Assembly (NCBI RefSeq): GCF_000153105.1
Contig: NZ_CH672376.1
Location: 74,028 to 138,027 of the forward strand
Origin: Blastopirellula marina DSM 3645
GTDB lineage: Bacteria; Planctomycetota; Planctomycetia; Pirellulales; Pirellulaceae
Reading direction: 5' to 3'
DNA: 64,000 bases
Numbering within the stretch: position 1 is the first letter of the stretch; each line of letters starts with the position of its first letter. The notes under the pieces are model-generated. The model saw nothing but the letters and a program-made list of their open reading frames with translations. It did no database searches and was not told the DNA's origin. Positions 63,260-64,000 of the stretch are shown here, piece by piece. The translations under genes and the position numbers were made by a program.

Positions 63260-64000
63260 TTACGGCGCGTATCCGCCGACCGGCAGCCCATCTTGCCGTT
63301 TGCTCATTTGTTGGTAAATAGCCAGATCGATCGTCTCTGGCAAGAAGTGGACCGAACCGTCGCCGAACAAGAAGTGACAGCCGCCTGGATGATAGCTGCC
63401 GAACAGCTTGGTCATGATGTGCAGCGTGTCGTTCTTCAACCCGACGCGCGGGTCGGAATTGATCTGCTGAAATGCGGCCGCGACTCCGAATGGCAAGCCA
63501 AACGCGGCGTTGATTCGCGTTCCTGACGCCCAACTGCTGTAAATCCCATCGGCGCGACTCTCCGGAGTCAGGCAGTATTTCGATTCGCCCACGGCAAAAG
63601 TGTTGGACGTGCCGTCGGTCATGTCGCGGAACTTGGTCTTGGAATTGAAAAACAAGATGCCGTTGTCATAGAACAGGCGCCCGCCAGAGTTATTGGCGCA
63701 ACTTTGCTCGGCCGTCGGGCCTCCTCCTTGCACGCCAAAATAGCTCAGAGTCGGCCAGTCGCTGCGACTACCGGGATCGGACGGGCATTGATAGGCCGCA
63801 TTGGCCAGTTTGAACTGCGCTTCATTCGCGGCAGCGGCGCCAGTGTCCGAAGTGGGAACAAATGCTCCATTCAGGTCGAACAGATCAAAGCGATTCCCCT
63901 GTTCCAAAAATGGCAAAATCGCGACCGTCCACGGTTCGCGAGCGTCGCCATTTTCGCCGGTCGAACCGCACCAGGTCGAGCTCGAAAAATTGGGCGTATT
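63260..64000 (-). CDS. DUF1559 pseudopilin-like protein (module D, N-terminus outside window)
   Basis: About 247 residues are visible; the frame stays open to the window end (W-C-G-S-T-G-E-N-G-D-A-R-E-P-W), so the prepilin signal is not seen. The sequence aligns along its whole visible length with the module C protein, including A-R-E-P-W-(T/S)-V-A-I-L-P-(F/Y)-L-E-Q, S-Y-F-G-V-Q-G-G-G and the C-terminal H-P-G-G-C-H-F-L-F-G-D-G-S-V-H-F. An apparent internal start near 63916 is only a TTG. It is followed by the module D lipoprotein. Confidence 0.9.
   Translation of the reverse strand, partial: NTPNFSSSTWCGSTGENGDAREPWTVAILPFLEQGNRFDLFDLNGAFVPTSDTGAAAANEAQFKLANAAYQCPSDPGSRSDWPTLSYFGVQGGGPTAEQSCANNSGGRLFYDNGILFFNSKTKFRDMTDGTSNTFAVGESKYCLTPESRADGIYSSWASGTRINAAFGLPFGVAAAFQQINSDPRVGLKNDTLHIMTKLFGSYHPGGCHFLFGDGSVHFLPETIDLAIYQQMSKRQDGLPVGGYAP

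Overview
The window reads as a chromosomal segment of a planctomycete, most likely from the Pirellulaceae (Blastopirellula/Bremerella-like). This is inferred from family content. It holds four DUF1559 pseudopilin-like proteins, a membrane Ser/Thr kinase fused to a DUF1080-like domain and LRR-like repeats, a DUF11 repeat surface protein, a solitary flagellin, a multihaem cytochrome and many short membrane or lipoprotein genes known mainly from this phylum. Genes are mostly monocistronic or in pairs. GTG and TTG starts are frequent, and Shine-Dalgarno sequences are often weak or absent. No prophage, insertion sequence, CRISPR array or biosynthetic cluster was seen.

Layout. 1-10.3 kb: a lipoprotein (partial), rlmN, a secreted esterase, glutamate decarboxylase, membrane and secreted unknowns, and a GNAT acetyltransferase. 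10.3-11.3 kb: a gene-free block with a 40-bp tandem repeat, a dispersed palindromic repeat and hairpins. 11.3-20 kb: a DUF11 surface protein, a solitary flagellin, cutA, a metallophosphoesterase divergent from an octahaem cytochrome c, and nagB. 20-28.6 kb: a ParA ATPase, a VTT-family membrane protein and a sugar-nucleotide block (ugd, rmd, gmd) joined directly to gyrA. 28.9-34 kb: small membrane proteins, a Tat-exported protein, the first lipoprotein/DUF1559 pair and a SUMF1-like protein. 34.4-39.7 kb: ald-purE-mtnA, an M32 carboxypeptidase and an FMN reductase. 40-44.5 kb: three predicted outer-membrane barrels, a DinB-like protein and tRNA-His. 45-51.3 kb: two more DUF1559/lipoprotein pairs, an MddA-type methyltransferase and small genes. 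51.5-64 kb: dgt, a PIN-TRAM protein, an inverse-autotransporter-like beta-helix protein, a MerR/GyrI-type regulator, a ferredoxin-PII pair, the large kinase and a fourth DUF1559/lipoprotein pair cut by the window end.

The clearest candidate for an undescribed system is a recurring two-gene module. A DUF1559 pseudopilin-like gene is followed directly by a small lipoprotein with a 'G-x-V-x-Y-x-G-x-P' start, and this occurs four times in 32 kb. The lipoproteins fall into two C-terminal subfamilies. Other notable items are the inverse-autotransporter-like protein, the second GyrA box with an acidic insert in GyrA, and the gyrA-gmd-rmd arrangement. All functional statements come from reading motifs; no database search was possible.
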